A DNA stretch of 64,000 nucleotides from Rebecca billardiae RCC1528 (lineage: Eukaryota; Haptophyta): positions 248,001-312,000 of the forward strand of contig OZ251244.1 of the NCBI GenBank assembly GCA_965240325.2, in the 5' to 3' direction. Under the pieces are notes generated by a model, which saw nothing but the letters and a program-made list of their open reading frames with translations, was not told where the DNA came from and searched no databases. The position numbers and the translations under genes were made by a program. Positions 33,027 through 43,689 of the stretch are shown here, in pieces (positions within the stretch are counted from its first letter, which is position 1; each line of letters begins with the position of its first letter).

Positions 33027-33357
33027 GCGTGAGAAGATTGCAGACGGGGACGCCTGGGAGCGGTTCCCAGGCGCCCCCATCGAAAGCAGAGCATGAGAAG
33101 ATTGCAGACGGGGACGCCTCGAAGCGGTTCCGAGGCGCCCCCATTGAAAGCAGAGCATGAGAAGATTGCAGACGGGGACGCCTCGAAGCGGTTCCGAGGC
33201 GCCCCCATCGAAAGCAGAGCATGAGAAGATAGATTGCAGATGGGGACGCCTCGAAGCGGCTCCGAGGCGCCCCCATCGAAAGCAGATAGAGCATGAGAAG
33301 ATTGCAGACGGGGACGCCTCGAAGCGGCTCCGAGGCGCCCCCATCGAAAGCAGAGAG
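33027..33357 (+). repeat. 64-bp hairpin minisatellite, array 1 (five units)
   Basis: Each unit runs from GCATGAGAAGATTGCAGAC to GAAAGCAGA and contains a GC-rich inverted repeat: GGGG-A-CGCCTCG, a loop of about 9 nt, then CGAGGCG-CCCC. The first unit has the variant stem CGCCTGGGA/TCCCAGGCG, in which both sides changed together. Some units carry extra 4-bp TAGA insertions between stems. Confidence 0.95.
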
Positions 33358-33432
33358 CAAGCAGGGCAGGTGCACGAGTGGAGAGAGCGAGGGCTGAGGG
33401 CGGCCTACCGCCGACGCACACGCACCTGGAAG

Positions 33433-33561
33433 AAACAACTCCCAGAGGAGGAGCAGCCACCAGCGCAGCGGTGACCAGAGCAGCCACGCCGGCCGCCGCG
33501 CCGCGGGTGCAGCCAGCGAGCGCGGCCGCACCCAGACGCGCATGGCTTGCCAAGCTGCTGA
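33433..33561 (+). repeat. 130-bp repeat, second copy
   Basis: Near-identical to 32107-32236 and 34233-34362. It lies between the first minisatellite array and the repeated spacer. Confidence 0.9.
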
Positions 33562-33764
33562 CGGCATGAGACAGTGGGCACGAAGACATGCGCGGCGGCG
33601 GCGGCGCAGGCGGGAAGCAGGCGCGAGACACGCACGCGTAGCGTCAGATAAGGTAGCAGGTCGCATCCCACACACAGCAGTGCACGGCAGACTGCAGAGG
33701 AGGCGGCAGAGAAGGAGAGAGCAGCACCCACCCGCCAGGCGATGAAGGCAAGCGAGACTGCGAA

Positions 33765-34158
33765 GCGTGAGAAGATTGCAGACGGGGACGCCTGGGAGCG
33801 GTTCCCAGGCGCCCCCATCGAAAGCAGAGCATGAGAAGATTGCAGACGGGGACGCCTGGGAGTGGTTCCCAGGCGCCCCCATCGAAAGCAGAGCATGAGA
33901 AGATTGCAGACGGGGACGCCTCGAAGCGGTTCCGAGGCGCCCCCATCGAAAGCAGAGCATGAGAAGATTGCAGACGGGGACGCCTCGAAGCGGTTCCGAG
34001 GCGCCCCCATCGAAAGCAGAGCATGAGAAGATAGATTGCAGACGGGGACGCCTCGAAGCGGCTCCGAGGCGCCCCCATCGAAAGCAGATAGAGCATGAGA
34101 AGATTGCAGACGGGGACGCCTCGAAGCGGCTCCGAGGCGCCCCCATCGAAAGCAGAGA
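33765..34158 (+). repeat. 64-bp hairpin minisatellite, array 2 (six units)
   Basis: The same unit as array 1. The first two units carry the CCTGGGA/TCCCAGG stem and the rest carry CCTCG/CGAGG. Flanks match those of array 1, so the whole segment (about 32,810-33,560) was duplicated to about 33,560-34,365. Confidence 0.95.
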
Positions 34159-34232
34159 GCAAGCAGGGCAGGTGCACGAGTGGAGAGAGCGAGGGCTGAG
34201 GGCGGCCTACCGCCGACGCACACGCACCTGGA

Positions 34233-34362
34233 AGAAACAACTCCCAGAGGAGGAGCAGCCACCAGCGCAGCGGTGACCAGAGCAGCCACGCCGGCCGCCG
34301 CGCCGCGGGTGCAGCCAGCGAGCGCGGCCGCACCCAGACGCGCATCGCTCGCCAAGCTGCTG
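34233..34362 (+). repeat. 130-bp repeat, third copy
   Basis: Matches 32107-32236 except for a few substitutions near its end (GCATCGCTCG instead of GCATGGCTTG). Confidence 0.9.
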
Positions 34363-34365
34363 AGC

Positions 34366-34510
34366 CAATCCAGGCCCGCGCCCAATCCGGGCCTGGCTCG
34401 GCTTGACGACCGGAAAACCTCCAGGCAGCCGGACCCTGGCTGCCAGCCCGCCCTCATGAGGGCTACCGGTGAGTTATACCCGCATAACCGAGCGGTTATA
34501 CAACCACGAC
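34366..34510 (+). repeat. cluster of short perfect hairpins, copy 2
   Basis: Second copy of 32236-32390, ending with ATAACCGAGCGGTTAT. Beyond it the sequence is unique. Confidence 0.88.
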
Positions 34511-34893
34511 GACGTAGTCGTACGCGCGAGTACGACTGCGGCGCGCTGCTCGACGAGTCGACGACGACGACGGGCGGCACATCAGAACTTACCGGCGGCC
34601 GGCACCGCGAGTTCCACTTCCAACGATCGCGCAATGTAGTTACTACCGCCTGCGCTACTTACGCAGCGAGCATACGACTAAATAACGTACTACGCACTAC
34701 GTATAGTTACCGTATCAGAGTATACATGATACGGATGACTGCATCATATCGTCATATTATTAAATATATATATATATGACCGCGTTCCGCGGTCCTTTTC
34801 TGCATAGAATCAACGCAGTTGGGGGCCCGCGGTGGCCGTGCAATCGCGGCTCTCCGCCGTAGTGGCAGTTCGCCAGTTGAAGTCGGTTCTGAG
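34511..34893. other. unique spacer between repeat domain and inverted-repeat element
   Basis: No gene. It contains clustered GACGAC motifs near 34,505-34,575 and a short AT run (ATATATATAT) near 34,764-34,777. Confidence 0.5.
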
Positions 34894-35986
34894 CGGATAT
34901 CCCCCTGCAACAGAGTAGGACTCAGTCCTATGCCATAGGACAAGATCACCAGAGCGCCAGCGCCTCAGTTCTGCGCGTACGATCATCGGTGTGGCTATAT
35001 CGTACACACAACTCAACCGGCTATTGACACACACCGTCTCCGCCTGCCGCCACTGCTACAGCGATCGGGCGCGCGCGCGCGTACGCGCGCGCGCGCGCGC
35101 TCGGTTGTGGGACAACCGGCGTCCAGGGACGGCCCCACAACCAGCACATGACAGCGTCAGTTGCTCGCCCCTGGCAGCCGAGCGGCGACCCTGGGCACGG
35201 ACAGCGCAGGCGAGTGCTCGCGCCGGATGCCCGCGCCACCGCCCGCACCGCCGCCCACGCCGCCAGGCGCGTTGCTGCCCGTAGCACACCGATTCTGGGG
35301 CGGGGCGAAGAGAGGGCAACCGCCATTGTGCGAGCGGCCACGGACCTCCCACGATGGTGGCAGCCGTCCTTGTGGACGATGAGCCCACGAATCCAATAGC
35401 GTGCGGGTCGAGCGTCGCGTAAATCGACTGCGGCACACGCATGGCGTGTCTACAGGTGCGATACCATCCACGCACGCGACATGGCAAGATGTTCCGGCTA
35501 CCTCCGAGGCTTGCTCTACATGCGCGCCGATGCTCGATCGCAACCACCTGACGACGCGAGAGACCCGCAGCAGCTTGCGCGCGCAGCCCCGGCGTGACGT
35601 ACAATGCCATGCTTGGCGAGGACCAAAACGCATTGTGGATGAACCTCATACGGCTCCGGTCGAACACAGTGAACCACGATGTGTGAGCATCAAGCTGGGT
35701 GTCATCTACAAGTGCCACATGGCGGTCGGCGTTGCCGCCGTGGAGTCGCAAGGCGGCAACGACCGCGACGGCTTCACGCGCTCCATCCGTGGAGCCCAAA
35801 ACATGCGGTGGTGGTCGAAAATCACAACAAGCTCGCCCTGGCGGATGGTGGCGACACTGCTACCGACCCCTAGGTGCAGTCGTACCATTCGGCAATATGA
35901 GAAAATGTCGTCTACTGAGTCGTCCCTGTGGCTGTCCTGTGGCATAGGACCCAGTCCTATGGCACAGGACAGCAGTGGGATATCCG
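34894..35986. mobile_element. 1.09-kb element with terminal inverted repeats and TGAG target duplication
   Basis: The left end CGGATATCCC matches the right end GGGATATCCG in inverted orientation. The similarity extends about 55 bp inward through TAGGACT and GTCCTATGCCA blocks, which are themselves palindromic. The element is flanked on both sides by TGAG (34890-34893 and 35987-35990). A 247-codon minus-strand frame at 35056-35799 has no recognisable transposase motif. A (CG)n-type run is at 35,067-35,102. This is probably a non-autonomous DNA transposon (MITE-like) of undetermined superfamily. Confidence 0.65.
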
Positions 35987-35990
35987 TGAG

Positions 35991-36660
35991 ATGACTGAAG
36001 CTATTATTAGTCCGACCGTCGCCCTGCCTGCGCGACCGCGAGACTCATTCACACTTCACACAATCACAGCAGCGGACCTGAGACCGCACCCGGCACCGGT
36101 CGTCAAATCGGACGTCCGTCTGACAACTAGCTGCCAAATGTCCAACTGGCTGATCAGCTCGGATCCGACCCGTCCGCGATCGTGCCATCGGCATCGGAAT
36201 TACTACTAGTAGCTGCCAAACTGTGTCCAACTCTGGCTGATCAGCTCGGATCCGACCCGTCCGCGATCGTGCCGAGTGAGTCGTGCCGCGGAGCTCGGAG
36301 TACTGAAGGAGTCGGGTGTGACAGCAGGGTGCTTTAGCGCTGCGGCCCGTGCCAGCCAACGACCAGACGTACTCTGGCCACTTGACCCGTTGCACGGGTG
36401 AGTGACCGTACGCCCTGCCTAGTGCCTACCGCGCGCGCCGCGCGACCGGCGACTCGGGGTGATGGAGAGCGGATGGCGACAGCAGCAGCAGTCCTCATGA
36501 AGACGATGAAACTGGCGGCACGGGTGCACGAGGTGGCAGGCGAAAGCGCGCCGACGAGACCGCATTTGACACACCTGAGCCGCACGCGCGTGCCGTCGCC
36601 GACGGCCGAGCGGCGAGCGCTGCAAACGCGCAACCGTACCGCGCGCGCCACGACGGCGCG
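35991..36660. other. intergenic with a short tandem duplication
   Basis: A segment beginning AGCTGCCAAA and ending GCGATCGTGCC occurs at 36129-36186 and again at 36211-36273. The copies share a GCTGATCAGC palindrome (TGATCA core). No gene recognised. Confidence 0.6.
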
Positions 36661-36662
36661 GC

Positions 36663-37379
36663 ACTAGCTGATGCAGGCCGTACTCAGCCGGCACTGCTTC
36701 TGCGATCATGCGCCACGGTCGCAGCTGACTGCGTGAGCAGCAAGCGGGAGGCGGGTCCGGAGGCACGTGCAGGCGCCGTCCCGCATATCCGCCATCGCCC
36801 ATCGTGCCGGGGCACGTCACCTCCCGGACGATCCGGATGTGGCCCAGTCCGGACGTCACGCGATCCGGGAAGACGAGTACGATTCGCTCGTAACGAACCG
36901 TTACACTAATGTCACGGCCAGGCTCACGTCCCGTCCATCGATTACTTATGGAATCAGCTGGGCGCGCTCTTTTTCGGCCTAATAGACCTCTCTATGCGAT
37001 CTCAAAAACTCGAAACTCGGTCTCCGCCAGCCCTAAAAATCGCCCCCCGTCCCTGACTTTTTTTCCGCCGCCCCCCGTCCCTTTTTTCTTGATCAAAGAT
37101 CTTTTTGAAACGTGGTTCGGGCCCGCTGCGCTGGTGCGGGCTCCACGCTGCGCGCTCCGCCCTGCACCGCGGGCCATAATGAATTATTTAATTCATTATA
37201 TTGATATGATATATTTAACGACGTGGCAGCATCGGACAAGCGTCAGGCTCAGAGTGCAACAGACACATAGAATGCGTCCGCGCCTTCCGTCCAGGTCAGA
37301 CAGTGCGCCACCCGCAGCCCTGCCCCCCTACGGGAGCGGGGCCGGGATGGACTATGGAGCACCGCCTCGGCCTGGGGCA
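36663..37379 (+). repeat. 0.7-kb sequence left of the scaffold gap, duplicated on the right
   Basis: Matches 37581-38268 with a few small indels (4-5 bp) and one replaced segment near 37,177-37,195. The last 26 bases before the gap (from ATGGAGCACCGCC) also occur at 46313-46338, beside another repeat element. Confidence 0.9.
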
Positions 37380-37579
37380 NNNNNNNNNNNNNNNNNNNNN
37401 NNNNNNNNNNNNNNNNNNNNNNNNNNNNNNNNNNNNNNNNNNNNNNNNNNNNNNNNNNNNNNNNNNNNNNNNNNNNNNNNNNNNNNNNNNNNNNNNNNNN
37501 NNNNNNNNNNNNNNNNNNNNNNNNNNNNNNNNNNNNNNNNNNNNNNNNNNNNNNNNNNNNNNNNNNNNNNNNNNNNNNN
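37380..37579. other. scaffold gap (200 N)
   Basis: Exactly 200 undetermined bases, a typical placeholder length; true size unknown. Confidence 1.
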
Positions 37580-37580
37580 A

Positions 37581-38268
37581 CTAGCTGATGCAGGCCGTAC
37601 TGCCGGCACTGCTTCTGCGATCATGCGCCACGGTCGCAGCTGACTGCGTGAGCAGCAAGCGGGAGGCGGGTCCGGAGGCACGTGCAGGCGCCGTCCCGCA
37701 TATCCGCCATCGCCCATCGTGCCGGGGCACGTCACCTCCCGGACGATCCGGATGTGGCCCAGTCCGGACGTCACGCGATCCGGGAAGACGAGTACGATTC
37801 GCTCGTAACGAACCGTTACACTAATGTCACGGCCAGGCTCACGTCCCGTCCATCGATTACTTATGGAATCAGCTGGGCGCGCTCTTTTTCGGCCTAATAG
37901 ACCTCTCTATGCGATCTCAAAAACTCGAAACTCGGTCTCCGCCAGCCCTAAAAATCGCCCCCCGTCCCTGACTTTTTTTCCGCCGCCCCCCGTCCCTTTT
38001 TTCTTGATCAAAGATCTTTTTGAAACGTGGTTCGGGCCCGCTGGTGCGGGCTCCACGCTGCGCGCTCCGCCCTGCACCGCGGGCCATTACTGTACTGGTC
38101 AGTGGAAACATTATATTGATATGATATATTTAACGACGTGGCAGCATCGGACAAGCGTCAGGCTCAGAGTGCAACAGACACATAGAATGCGTCCGCGCCT
38201 TCCGTCCAGGTCAGACAGTGCGCCACCCGCAGCCCTGCCCCCCTACGGGAGCGGGGCCGGGATGGAGT
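37581..38268 (+). repeat. 0.7-kb sequence right of the scaffold gap, copy of the left flank
   Basis: Near-identical to 36663-37350. Differences are small indels and one substituted block, the kind expected either of two alleles placed in tandem by the assembler or of a recent tandem duplication. Confidence 0.9.
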
Positions 38269-38679
38269 AGGGGGTCCATCTGATTAAATCGAGTTTTGAT
38301 TTCTTTTCTTTTCCTTTTCAGAACTTGTTCGGCGTGTTTTCGCGATCGGCAGATTCCAAATCCGCGCTCGGCTCGGCCCGGCGCGGGAGCGGAGCTCTGA
38401 ACGGGGTCGGCAAGGCTGATGGCCCTCGTCGACGGCCGTCCGCTCGCCATTGGGCGCGCCCACATCGGCGCAGGCGCCTCGCCGAGCGACTCGGTGGACA
38501 CGGACACGTAGCCACGGTTCGTGTGGACCGGGCTCTCGCTGGGAGTCGCTGGCCAAACGACGCTCGTGCTTCATCATTTGAATCTGCGTGCTCGACGTGT
38601 GCTGCTCGCGACCAAGGAGCGCGTCCTGGGAGCACGTGCAGGAGAGCAATACGGAGACGAACATGCGCAATATGGTGGG

Positions 38680-39848
38680 ATGGGCATCGACAACGACTGG
38701 ACACTGTCTCCTTCCCCACCCGTCGCTGCCATCTCGCCCTCGGACGTGCCCGCGACGCCTCTGCCGCAAGGGCCAGCTGCCGCCGACCAACTTGCGGACC
38801 GCTGTGCCGGGCATGACGAGGTCCAGGGCGCGGCAGATGATGATGCACGCGTGCCCATGGGTGTGTGCGACCCGCCCGAGGTCCCTGCCGGCACCGCCGA
38901 GGGGCTCGCCTCCTCCGCGGACGGCCTCGACTGTGAGCAACCGTGCAGGCCCGAGCTACGGCCTGACGTCAACGTCAGCGCGCAGCAGCTCGAGGAGACG
39001 GCGGTGGCGGCGCGCGCCATCCACGTGCTACAGCCTTCGACCAGCTGGCGCGTGGCCGGCACTCGCCCGCGGTACGCATCGGTGCTCGACTTCATGCTCC
39101 TCGACCTCCTCCGCACGCTCGTGGTCTCGTGGAGCTCATGCTTGAGAACTTGAAGAAGCACAAGCCGTTGGTCAGAGTGTTCACCCCTGCGTGCGCCCAG
39201 ACCGCGCGCGACGGTCGGACGAAGAAGCCCAAGGCGCTCACGCTCGTCTGCGTGGATGCGCTCGGCATCTCGTTGCGCCACGACTCGCCGCGGCTCGAGG
39301 TGATCGGCATCTGGCTGATGACCGTGCACAGGTGGTGGAAGGGCAAGCACGAGGACATGGAGCGCATCCTGAGCCGGAAGCAGGGCGCGTCGGCGGCGGA
39401 GAGGAAGGCGGAGCTGGATGTCGACGACACGTCGCTGGGCGCCGGCGACGACAGCTGCCCCTTCCGCGACCTCTACTCGCCCCCCGACGCCAGCGCGCCG
39501 CGCGCGTCCGCAGCAGGCCGCGTGCAGGTGCAGCTGCACGAGCAGCGCGTGACTCCTGCTGAGCACGCGATCATCTTGGAGCAGCAGGTGCGCCTGACGG
39601 AGCAGCAGGTGGAGCTGAACTCGTCGCGCAAGGCGATCGCGCGCGCCGTCGCCGACGCTGCGCGCGCCAGCTTGCGCGCCAACGCAACCGAGCGCAGCGC
39701 GCGCGGGGGCACAGATCGAGCTGCGGCCGAGCGGGCTGCCATGGCTGCCGACTGCGCCGAGTTCGAGCGCGAGAGGAGAGCGCCGGAGCTCGAGGGCGAG
39801 CGCGCGGCGAAGCGCGCGCAGTCCGCCGCAGTACTGGTGGACCGGTGA
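38680..39848 (+). pseudogene. hypothetical gene interrupted by an 8-bp tandem duplication
   Basis: Frame 1 from ATG 38680 reads to RYASVLDFMLLDLLRT. Protein-like sequence then continues in another frame as ELMLENLKKHKPLVRVFTP and runs to a stop at 39848. The switch coincides with a direct repeat CTCGTGGT/CTCGTGGA at 39118-39133; one 8-bp unit is what breaks the frame. The second half has an aromatic-rich segment (GIWLMTVHRWWKG) and a long Ala/Arg/Glu coiled coil at its end. No domain recognised. A pyrimidine-rich stretch ending CAG at 38,300-38,322 resembles a splice acceptor, so the true 5' end may lie further upstream. It could be a pseudogene, a real gene with a sequencing error, or have an unseen intron. 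Confidence 0.45.
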
Positions 39849-40365
39849 CGCCCTCGCGTGGGCTAGGGTACGACGAACGGCGACGACGCCGGTGACACAG
39901 AGCACGGGCACGGAAGTCGCCGAACGGACCGCGGCAAGCTCGGCGGCGGCGACTGCTAGTCTGCGCACGCAAGCCTCGATGGCGGAGGACTCTCTCACGA
40001 CTATGGGGATGGTGGCATGCTCAGAGGTGGGCTTGGTAGTGTGCTTCGGCACGCAGCCCGCCGCCCGCATCAGGTCCGTCCGGGCCTGCTGCGGCACGGT
40101 TCGACTTCGAGTGGCATGAGCCCGCGGTCTCCGCGCGGCGGCGCGGCCTATTCGGATGACCCGGCACGAATAGTGAACAAGGTACCCCCATATTGACAGC
40201 ACCCTGAATATATATTTAAAACGCACCCGCTTTATATGATAAACGGGTAGACATGCGCATATATACGGGTACGTGTCTCTAATTAAATGGGTAACATGCT
40301 CGATCTTGGAGTAGTTTTTCCTCGCCCTCTACGCGCACTCATCGTGCCTTCTAAAAATCAGCAAT
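39849..40365. other. intergenic, AT-rich toward the retrotransposon insertion site
   Basis: No gene. The stretch 40,180-40,300 is AT-rich for this genome. GCAAT at 40361-40365 is one copy of the target-site duplication of the adjacent LTR element. Confidence 0.6.
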
Positions 40366-41379
40366 TATTGGGATTACCGCAAGCTCCGAGCGTCTCGAGC
40401 CCTGCTAAAAGCTCACCGCGCACGACAGGACGGACGCCACCGCGAGGATCACATGCCTCGCGATCTCATCAGCTCTCAAGCCTCTGAACCTGGCCCTTAT
40501 TTCCGGCGCTCTTGCGCCGGGCCAAAACAGCGATCGAGCTCCGATCGCTCCTGGGCTCGGGGCGGTAGTATCATCGCCGTGCCGACTTACCCAGATTTTG
40601 CCGCGATCAGCCAATCGGCGATCGCACCGTCCGTCCTGTTGCCGCTCAACTTTGTACCACTGCTTCTCGTCCATGTCCGGTGCTGCTCACCTGCTTTCCT
40701 TGGACAAATCCAGTGTACCAGCATGACGCCCGCGCTGCTCCGCGCTGCTCCGCGCTGCTCCGCGCTGCTCCGCGCTGCTCCGCGCTGCTCCGCGCTGCTC
40801 CGCGCTGCTCCGCGCTGCTCCGCGCTGCTCCGCGCTGCTCCGCGCTGCTCCGCGCTGCTCCGCGCTGCTCCGCGCTGCTCCGCGCTGCTCCGCGCTGCTC
40901 CGCGCTGCTCCGCGCTGCTCCGCGCTGCTCCGCGCTGCTCCGCGCTGCTCCGCGCGCTCCGCGCTGCTCCGCGCTGCTCCGCGCTGCTCCGCGCTGCTCC
41001 GCGCGCTCCGCGCTGCTCCGCGCGCCCCGCGCTGCTCCGCGCTCCCGCGCCGCTGCGCCCGCGCTGCTCCGCGCCCGCGCCGCTGCGCCCGCGCTGCTCC
41101 GCGCTCGCGCGTCTGCTGCCGCGCGCGTCCTGGACGCGCGCGCTGCCAGCCACTGCTCCGCAGCAGCTGCTGCCGCCGGCCCGCCTGATGCGGCGCCAGC
41201 CCTGACACCCCAGCGGCAACGCCATCTGCTGAGATGCGTGCCCCAGACTGTGCCAGTTCATCCGCACTGCTGCTCTGCAGCAGCTGCGCCGCCGGTCTGC
41301 CTGCTGCAGCACCGGCCCTGACTCACCGCCGGCGACGCCATCTGCTGAGATGCGCGCCCCTGGCCTCGTCAGCTCAACA
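40366..41379 (-). repeat. 3' LTR of the copia element (1,014 bp)
   Basis: Matches the other LTR apart from the number of 10-bp CGCGCTGCTC units: 22 uninterrupted copies here (40731-40950). The array is followed by degenerate units and a GC-rich tail. Confidence 0.93.
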
Positions 41380-41888
41380 CCCCCCCTCGACAGCCATAGC
41401 CGCGAGCGAGTAGCACCGCTCATCGCGCGCGCGTCGGGTGTCGCACACCATGATGGCGTCGACGTGCCACTCAAACGTAGCAGCGTCGTCCGTCGCCTTC
41501 GTCATGATGTCGGCGTGGTACATTGACCTCACGCCACGTACTCCGCCTCCGTCGAGCTCAGCTGGGCCATAACCTGCAGCCCGCTGCTGTGCCACGACAC
41601 CGGCGATCCATTGTAGAAGACAATGATGCAGCCACCCGTCGACCTCCACCCGGATTCCCCTGGGTTGTTAGACCAAACAGAGTCACCCAAAGTGAGCAAG
41701 TCGTCGAGCTCGTCAATCTCCGCGCGCTGGACCAACGCCTTGTCCGCGTCGGTCAGCCTCGCGCGCGCCGCTGCCTCTGGCAGCCGTATCCGCGTGCTCG
41801 CGTTCGTGCCGAATCGCTCGAGCCCGCCATCGATCGCCTCTGCGACCCGCGGCAACCCGCCCGCATCTGCGCGGCGGTCCCGCGCCAA
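41374..41888 (-). pseudogene. copia RNase H remnant
   Basis: The minus-strand frame ending at 41529 reads WRSTGGCIIVFYNGSPVSW and ends QLSSTEAEYVA, the signature of copia RNase H. After a stop and frame change the next frame (41374-41649) holds SMYHADIMTKA, the usual C-terminal 'NxADIxTKA' motif. The roughly 60-80 residues that normally separate these motifs are absent, so the domain has an internal deletion and cannot be functional. Confidence 0.85.
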
Positions 41889-42658
41889 AGTTGCGCCGGT
41901 GGTATCTCATACCACCAGTGCGACTGCGCCCATGGCGCGCCCGCACCGCCCCGATCGCCGGCCTGCGGCATCGGCGGCTGTGCGCCCGTGCGCCCGCGCT
42001 GCTGCGCCCGCGCTGACCCGCGCCCGCGCTGCTGCGCCCGCGCACCTGTGCTACGCGGCGGCCCGCCAGCATCTGCTGCGGCCCCGCGCCGGGATTCCGT
42101 CGGCGGGATCCGACCCTGCCGACCCAGGCTGTGTCGCTGACGCGCCTGCTCCGCCACGCCCGCCCTGCGGCGTCGGCGTCGACGGCTGTGCGCACGCGCT
42201 GCTGCGCCCGCGCGCTGTTCCGCGCCTGCGCTGCCGCGCCCGTGCGCTGTTCCGCACCTGCGCTGCCGCGCCTGCGCGCTCCGCGCCCGCGCTGCTGCGC
42301 TCGCGCGCTGTTCCGCGCCCGCGCTGCTGCGCCCGCGCGCTGTTCCGCGCCCGCGCTGCCGCGCCCGCGCGCTGTTCCGCGTCCGCGCTGCCGCGCTCGC
42401 GCGCCGACGCCGACGCATCTGCGTCGCCGTCGTTCCTGACGTCGAACTCCGTCGCGTCGTCGTCACCGGCGTCGGCCGGCGGCTCGCCGCCGTCGCCGTC
42501 ATCGTCCTGCGCCGCGCGGCGGCCCGCCAGCATCTGCTGCGGCCCCGCGCCGTGATTCCGCCGGCGGTATCTGACCCTGCCGACCCGGCTGCGTCATCGA
42601 CGCGCCTGTCCCGCCACGCCCGCCCTGCGGCGTCGGCGTCGACGGCTGTGCGCCCGCA

Positions 42659-43128
42659 CTGCTGCACCCGCGCTGTCCCGCGTCCACGCTGCTGCGCCCG
42701 CGCCCCGACGTTGACGCATCTGCGTCGTCGTCGTACCCGACGTCGAACTCTGTCGCGTCGTCATTCCCGGCGTCGGCTGGCTGCTCGCCGCCGTCGCCGT
42801 CATCCGCGCCCGCGCTGCTGCACCCGCGCTGTCCCGCGTCCACGCTGCTGCGCCCGCGCCCCGACGTTGACGCATCTGCGTCGTCGTCGTACCCGACGTC
42901 GAACTCTGTCGCGTCGTCATTCCCGGCGTCGGCTGGCTGCTCGCCGCCGTCGCCGTCATCCGCGCCCGCGCTGCTGCACCCGCGCTGTCCCGCGTCCACG
43001 CTGCTGCGCCCGCGCCCCGACGTTGACGCATCTGCGTCGTCGTCGTACCCGACGTCGAACTCTGTCGCGTCGTCATTCCCGGCGTCGGCTGGCTGCTCGC
43101 CGCCGTCGCCGTCCTCGTCCTCACCGTC
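42659..43128 (-). repeat. three tandem 156-bp units in the retrotransposon interior
   Basis: Units begin with GCTGCACCCGCGCTGTCCC at 42661, 42817 and 42973 (period 156 bp, 52 codons). On the minus strand each encodes an acidic/Gly-rich unit with DDDADASTSGRG. It lies where the integrase-RT linker of copia Pol would be. Confidence 0.92.
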
Positions 43129-43229
43129 GGCGTCACCGCCGACCGGACGATGTCCGCCGCTTACCGCGGCGCCGTCACCATCACCCACGTACGCGCCACC
43201 GTCAGGTGCGCCCAGCGACGAGTGCCCCC

Positions 43230-43330
43230 CCTCGACCAGGTCGGTCTCGTCGATGCGTACGTCACGCAAGTGAAGAGACGTCCGTCGTCTACACGACATA
43301 CGTACCAGAGTACGTTGAAGCCACGGAGCT
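43230..43330 (-). pseudogene. copia integrase C-terminal remnant
   Basis: A minus-strand frame contains SLHLRDVRIDETDLVEGG, matching the 'SRDVxFDE' motif that closes copia integrase. Upstream frames are disrupted. No GKGY motif or HHCC zinc-binding site was found. Confidence 0.6.
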
Positions 43331-43689
43331 GCTCCGCGCGCGGCGCGCGCTGATCGCCGCCGCCGCTGCCTCCTCCGCCCTCGCAGCCAGTCGGTATCTC
43401 TCCGCCGTCTTGGCCGCCGCCACGATCCCCGCCGTCGCCACCGCCGCCTGAGCCAGGCGATGAGCTTCGTGCGTGGACGTGTGGGTGCCGCCGCCACCAC
43501 CGGGCGTACGACCACCTGGTTCGGTGCGCCCAGCGCCGCCGAGCCACTGCCGCGCGCTGCTGCGCGCACACACGCCGCACCGGCGTCCTGCGCCGTGCGT
43601 GTGCTTCCGACGCCTCAGCGTCGGGTCCCCACCTGCCGCCGAATGATCTCGGCCCGCAGCATGGAATCGAGCTGAACCTCCCGGCGTGG

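Noticed and set aside
32449-34146. 565-codon minus-strand open frame across the repeat domain
   Set aside because: It is built from the 64-bp minisatellite and duplicated blocks, is also open in other frames, and shows no domain; openness follows from GC-rich repeats.
33027-34158. CRISPR array
   Set aside because: Units are contiguous, lack unique spacers and sit in a eukaryotic genome; it is a minisatellite.
36909-37643. Open frames running through the N gap
   Set aside because: They consist partly of undetermined bases and have no similarity to known proteins.
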